Of a stretch of DNA of 44,804 nucleotides, positions 41,465 to 44,804 are shown one piece after another. The position numbers were made by a program, and so were the translations under genes. The notes under the pieces were generated by a model, which worked only from the letters and a program-made list of their open reading frames with translations, made no database searches and was not told the DNA's origin. Location: positions 1 to 44,804 of the forward strand of contig JADFXF010000008.1 in assembly GCA_015233685.1 (NCBI GenBank). The letters are read 5' to 3'. This DNA is from Nitrospirota bacterium (lineage in GTDB: Bacteria; Nitrospirota; Thermodesulfovibrionia; Thermodesulfovibrionales; Magnetobacteriaceae). Numbering within the stretch: position 1 is the stretch's first letter; each line of letters opens with the position of its first letter.

Positions 41465-41989
41465 TTACTTAAAGAAATTCTTTATATTTTGAAAAAACGA
41501 CTGGCGCGTCTCCGCCGTGTCTTCTTTCTTGGGGTCTATATCGTCCCAGAAGACTAATGTGCCGGTCTTAAAACTTGTTACCTTTTCGATAGACGGGTAT
41601 AACCGGTGCAGGACAAATTGTTTGGGAATGTCTATTGGCGTATCAATAAAGATATCTGCCTCAAGGAAATAAGTCTCAGTTTTTTGACCGGCATATGGCA
41701 TAGCCATTACGCTGTTAAAGCCGGGCAGGTAGTTTCTGAAGTCATCCCATTGTATTTTTCTGGAGTAAGAAGCGACCTCGTTAAAGGCGCTGTCGCTGGT
41801 GGTGTCTATGATAAAAAGGGTGGAGAAATAGGTAGATTTTGTATGACCTTCTTTGGGTCTTGATATCTTACAAAGTCCGGGAAGGGCACCTTTTGGGAAG
41901 GCAAAATCAAAATAGGCAAGCATCTGTTCCTTCTCAAAGGAATCATAAAACTCCTGCTCTAAATCAACAATATCGCCATCTTTTCTCAT
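41465..41989 (-). CDS. Protein of unknown function
   Basis: This 174-residue soluble protein is not recognised. It has no signal peptide or membrane helix. It is rich in aromatic and acidic residues (AYFDFAFPKGALPG, TLVFWDDIDPKKED). Codon use looks native and the ATG is preceded by a weak AAGG. It lies 56 bp upstream of the TlpA-apbE operon and may be its first gene. Confidence 0.7.
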   Translation of the reverse strand: MRKDGDIVDLEQEFYDSFEKEQMLAYFDFAFPKGALPGLCKISRPKEGHTKSTYFSTLFIIDTTSDSAFNEVASYSRKIQWDDFRNYLPGFNSVMAMPYAGQKTETYFLEADIFIDTPIDIPKQFVLHRLYPSIEKVTSFKTGTLVFWDDIDPKKEDTAETRQSFFQNIKNFFK

Positions 41990-42087
41990 CGCGTTATGCC
42001 TTACACGAAATCATTGCCATGTGGGATGTTAACATTATTTCAATATTTAGTCAAGTTCAGGTCCGCCTGTCCATGTCCAGAGGCGCA

Positions 42088-44295
42088 CTACTCTACCTCC
42101 ACATAGGTGCCGTTTATTTTAGCAACGGCGCGGCGTATGAAGTAGTATTCGTTAAAGGGCCTGTCATCGGTTATTGTAAGTCTCTTATCGTCTTTTAATA
42201 TATATCTTATATCAAATTCAAAGTCAAAGATTTGTTTTATTATACTCTCAGTGTCTGGATTTATAAACCACTCAACGAGGTCTTCTTGCGCCTTTTGCGG
42301 CATTTTTTTAACGAACTCGGCCACGTTGACGGGCTTGATGGGCTTCATAGAGGCAATGAAGTGAAACCCCTGTCTGTTGGCGAGCGATTTATACACCTTC
42401 ACATATGGGAAGGACTTAACGATGGCACGTGTCATCGCGTAGAGTATTTTATCTTCACCCATATGAAACCATTGGTGGAGCACTCCGCCATCATTGAGGT
42501 GTTTTTTCGCCAATTCATAGAATTCCTCAGAGAGAATCAGGCTCACCCCCGCGCCTTCGATTGGCGGCGAGTGGTCAAGGGTTATGACGTCGAATGTCTG
42601 CTTTGTCCTGGCCAGAAACCTCCTTCCATCGTCAACTAAGATATGGCCATTGGGGTTTTTCAATATCTCCCCGGCGTCCTTGTGATAGTAGCCAAAGGCG
42701 TCAACAACTGAGGGCATAAGCTCAACGGCCGTTACATCAATTCCCCAGCTCATAAGCGACCTGTATGTGGTGCCCATGCCAAAGCAGATAACCAGGGCTG
42801 ACCTGGGCTGCCCCTCCGTAAATAGAAGCGGTATGTGGGCCATGTGTTTGGTTATCCCTGTCAGCACTGTGACGGGGATGCCGTTGACTATGAGTTGTTT
42901 CCCATCGCCGCGGTCTTTTTCAGGCGTCGTAGAGGCGACCGTGGAGGCGTAGTCTCTGCGAATTTCGGCGCCCTGTTTCATAAAATATTCCTCGTAACTT
43001 AGATTTGTCGTCAGTGTGAAGTAAATGAACGAGGCCGTGATTATCCCCATTGTGACAAACCAGTCAGTCCTTTGGGCATTTTTTCTGATGTAATAAAATA
43101 TTGTGGCAAAGGGTAGGGCGAGCACTATCATGTTAAAGCGCAGGCTGATAACCGGCAGTGTAAAATAAGAGACTATAAGCGGTCCTAAAATACAGCCGAT
43201 GACATTTATGGCATATGCCCTTGCGGCCTCTTTTGGGCCTCCGCCTGAGTATTCGTCTATAAGTTTTGGCGTTAAATAACCTAAAACGGCGCAAAACGGT
43301 ATAATGCTCAGGATAACCATCAATGGATTCCCCGCGATTCGCGGGTCGTTTAACAGCACGGGGAAAAATGACACCGCCGCCAGCGTTGCGACAAGTTTAG
43401 ATGTGTCAAACGGCGCGCTTTCACTAAGGTGTTTTCGATAGTAGTATGAGCCTATCCATGTCGCGGCCAGATACGCGGCCAGTATAGCGGCAAAGGCGTA
43501 TATGGTGTTGCCAAAGATGATGGTATATGCCCGTATCCACACCACTTCCATAGCCATCGAGGAAAACCCTGTCGTAAAGAGTATAACAAGCGTTAACATC
43601 GGGCGTGCTGTCAGAGGCGCGGCTGGGGCGGGGGCGGCCTCAACGGCGGCAGAGGCGGCCTTAAATGGGTGGCGAATGCCGATTAGGATACTTGTCAGGG
43701 CAATTGAGAAATTACACAGCGCCGCTATATATGAAGACATCCTGAAGCCATAAAGTTCAACCAACACATACGCGGTAAGCAGTGTGCCGGTGATAGCGCC
43801 CAGTACGTTTGCCTGATAGAGGAAGCTGAAACTCTGGTTATTGTCCCGTTGATTTTCCCTGATAAAGGCCATCATAAATGGAAACGTAAGGCCCATCATA
43901 ACACACCACGGCAGCATCGCAGCGGCAATAACGGCCCCTGAAAACAACAAATAGTTAACTGAGTTCATCTGCTCAATATTGAAAAGAAGCCGTGTGCCGT
44001 GGGCAAATAATACAGGAACCATAAACGCCCCCGCGCCGATGAGTATTTCGGCGGCCGCATAGAACAATATCGCCGATACCCTCAACCTCCTCGTAAGAGG
44101 CACTATCCACCTGCCGCCGACAAATGAACCGATGGCCAGACCGAGCATGAATACCGAGATAACGATGGACATCACAGGCGTGATTATCCCGTAAGCGGCA
44201 AACGCCAAGCGCAGCCACACGACCTGATAGAGCAGACCGCAAAACCCCGACACAAAAAACAGGAGATACAATATAGCTGTTAATCTTTTCGACAT
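42088..44295 (-). CDS. Membrane protein with C-terminal spermidine synthase-like domain
   Basis: This protein has about 735 residues. The N-terminal part (about 1-440) has some twelve or more membrane helices, starting LYLLFFVSGFCGLLYQVVWLRL, the usual start of this family. The C-terminal part (about 500-690) is a methyltransferase-fold domain (VICFGMGTTYRSL, VTAVELMPSVVDAF, VDDGRRFL) like SpeE. Whether it makes polyamines is doubtful, since membrane-fused members are largely uncharacterised. The start is set at ATG 44295; a GTG at 44337 would add 14 non-hydrophobic residues and also lacks a ribosome site. Confidence 0.85.
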   Translation of the reverse strand: MSKRLTAILYLLFFVSGFCGLLYQVVWLRLAFAAYGIITPVMSIVISVFMLGLAIGSFVGGRWIVPLTRRLRVSAILFYAAAEILIGAGAFMVPVLFAHGTRLLFNIEQMNSVNYLLFSGAVIAAAMLPWCVMMGLTFPFMMAFIRENQRDNNQSFSFLYQANVLGAITGTLLTAYVLVELYGFRMSSYIAALCNFSIALTSILIGIRHPFKAASAAVEAAPAPAAPLTARPMLTLVILFTTGFSSMAMEVVWIRAYTIIFGNTIYAFAAILAAYLAATWIGSYYYRKHLSESAPFDTSKLVATLAAVSFFPVLLNDPRIAGNPLMVILSIIPFCAVLGYLTPKLIDEYSGGGPKEAARAYAINVIGCILGPLIVSYFTLPVISLRFNMIVLALPFATIFYYIRKNAQRTDWFVTMGIITASFIYFTLTTNLSYEEYFMKQGAEIRRDYASTVASTTPEKDRGDGKQLIVNGIPVTVLTGITKHMAHIPLLFTEGQPRSALVICFGMGTTYRSLMSWGIDVTAVELMPSVVDAFGYYHKDAGEILKNPNGHILVDDGRRFLARTKQTFDVITLDHSPPIEGAGVSLILSEEFYELAKKHLNDGGVLHQWFHMGEDKILYAMTRAIVKSFPYVKVYKSLANRQGFHFIASMKPIKPVNVAEFVKKMPQKAQEDLVEWFINPDTESIIKQIFDFEFDIRYILKDDKRLTITDDRPFNEYYFIRRAVAKINGTYVEVE

Positions 44296-44466
44296 TGTTT
44301 TTAGGCACACCGGAGGCAGCGCTCTCAATGTAGACACGCATTAAACCGCGCCGCCCTTTCAGTGATACACAACCATATCATAAGTAAACGGCTGTGAATA
44401 AATCAATCTGGCGGCGCTCCCAGGGCAAACGCATTTGAAAAATAAAGCAGAAGATACCTATGCAAT

Positions 44467-44570
44467 CATTCCGGCTTTGTCCCTTTCCGTCATTCCGGTG
44501 CTTTTTCTGTCATTCTGTGCTTTTTCTGTCATTCCGGCACCCCCCCTACGCCGTCATTCCGGCTTGCAGA
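44467..44570. repeat. Array of GTCATTCCGG half-units
   Basis: GTCATTCC-type units start at 44467, 44489, 44509, 44528 and 44553, all in one direction, with spacers of different sequence. They belong to the same family as the arms at 17886 and 26497, but no inverted partner is seen here. Confidence 0.8.
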
Positions 44571-44669
44571 CTGTGTCATAATTGCGCAGAATAATTCGTA
44601 TTGCATTGTCGGTAATTATTGTCGAAAAGTTATCCCAAGTTGTGGACAATGAGTAATATAAGTAAGTCT

Positions 44670-44804
44670 GTCATTCCTGCGAAAGCAGGAATCCAGGAAC
44701 ATCGTTCCACTGTGTGATGATATTCTTCAATAAGTTGCATTATTCATCGGCACTTTCATTTATTATTACGTTGTTCCATGCTTAAAACTACTGGATTCCT
44801 GCTT
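44670..44804. repeat. Inverted-repeat element cut by the window end
   Basis: The left arm at 44670-44696 is identical to 33335-33361. At 44791-44804 CTGGATTCCTGCTT begins the inverted copy and runs off the window. The arms are about 94 bp apart, compared with 25 bp in the copy at 33283. The stretch 44296-44804 is otherwise non-coding. Confidence 0.75.

Noticed and set aside
44630-44649. Two convergent DnaA-box-like sequences (TTATCCCAA and TGTGGACAA)
   Set aside because: Only one pair, one member with two mismatches, no further boxes, AT-rich unwinding region or dnaA/dnaN genes. Not enough for an origin.

Overview
The window is bacterial chromosome. It uses the standard code, has mostly Shine-Dalgarno-led genes, medium GC, dense operons with overlapping start/stop codons, and about 46 protein genes plus two tRNAs. 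The gene mix points to an anaerobic Gram-negative such as Nitrospirota (Thermodesulfovibrionia-like), or less likely Desulfobacterota: a VorB-type 2-oxoacid:ferredoxin oxidoreductase subunit, a DUF512 radical-SAM protein, DUF4416, a two-CW protein, a Gx-transporter/NusG-II/ApbE set, and a STAS-CheY-CheA-CheW-CheR-CheD-CheB cluster. The phylum is inferred from gene content only.

Region 1 (1-12010, + strand). A large membrane sensor histidine kinase with an AT-rich sensor segment comes first. A small cysteine-rich two-CW protein and a repeat-rich gap follow. Next is a complete chemotaxis-type cluster: cytosolic MCP-like protein, STAS protein, CheY, CheA, CheW, CheR, CheD and CheB. The MCP-like protein has a degenerate receptor tip and a CheZ-like D-x3-Q motif, while no cheC, cheX or cheZ gene is present.

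Region 2 (12121-17673, - strand). A tight operon encodes a PASTA protein, ribulose-phosphate epimerase, a TPR protein, PgsA, the DUF512 radical-SAM protein and AroE. After it comes a small heme-copper-oxidase-like membrane protein with its own FNR-type operator and a correctly spaced -10 element.

Region 3 (17674-24362). A repeat cluster of GTCATTCCGG units is followed by the + strand clpC, TlpA-like and DUF4416 genes. These converge on proB and an orphan vorB. tRNA-Lys(TTT) and tRNA-Glu(TTC) follow a near-consensus promoter.

Region 4 (24363-33430). moeA lies behind a zinc-dependent phospholipase C-like gene. Next is a 182-bp non-coding mobile element with 12-bp terminal inverted repeats and a 9-bp target duplication. 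Further on are a lone receiver protein, a GT-C type membrane protein, a tail-anchored coiled-coil protein with GNPK repeats, a zinc-ribbon protein, a phosphoglycolate-phosphatase-like HAD protein, a methyltransferase and an OmpA/Pal-like lipoprotein with a clear terminator.

Region 5 (33434-44804). A second GT-C like protein, tsaB and rimI face a - strand block. That block contains a TlpA-like thioredoxin, ApbE, a NusG-II protein, a Gx transporter, YacG, DapB, a PilJ/HAMP histidine kinase and its receiver. Further upstream lie an unrecognised protein and a membrane protein with a spermidine-synthase-like domain. The right edge holds more GTCATTCC repeats and half of an inverted repeat cut by the window end.

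Two non-gene themes stand out. One is short tandem duplications of 12-19 bp sitting on translation starts. The other is a dispersed GTCATTCCGG repeat family, one copy of which can be shown from the sequence to be a transposed element.
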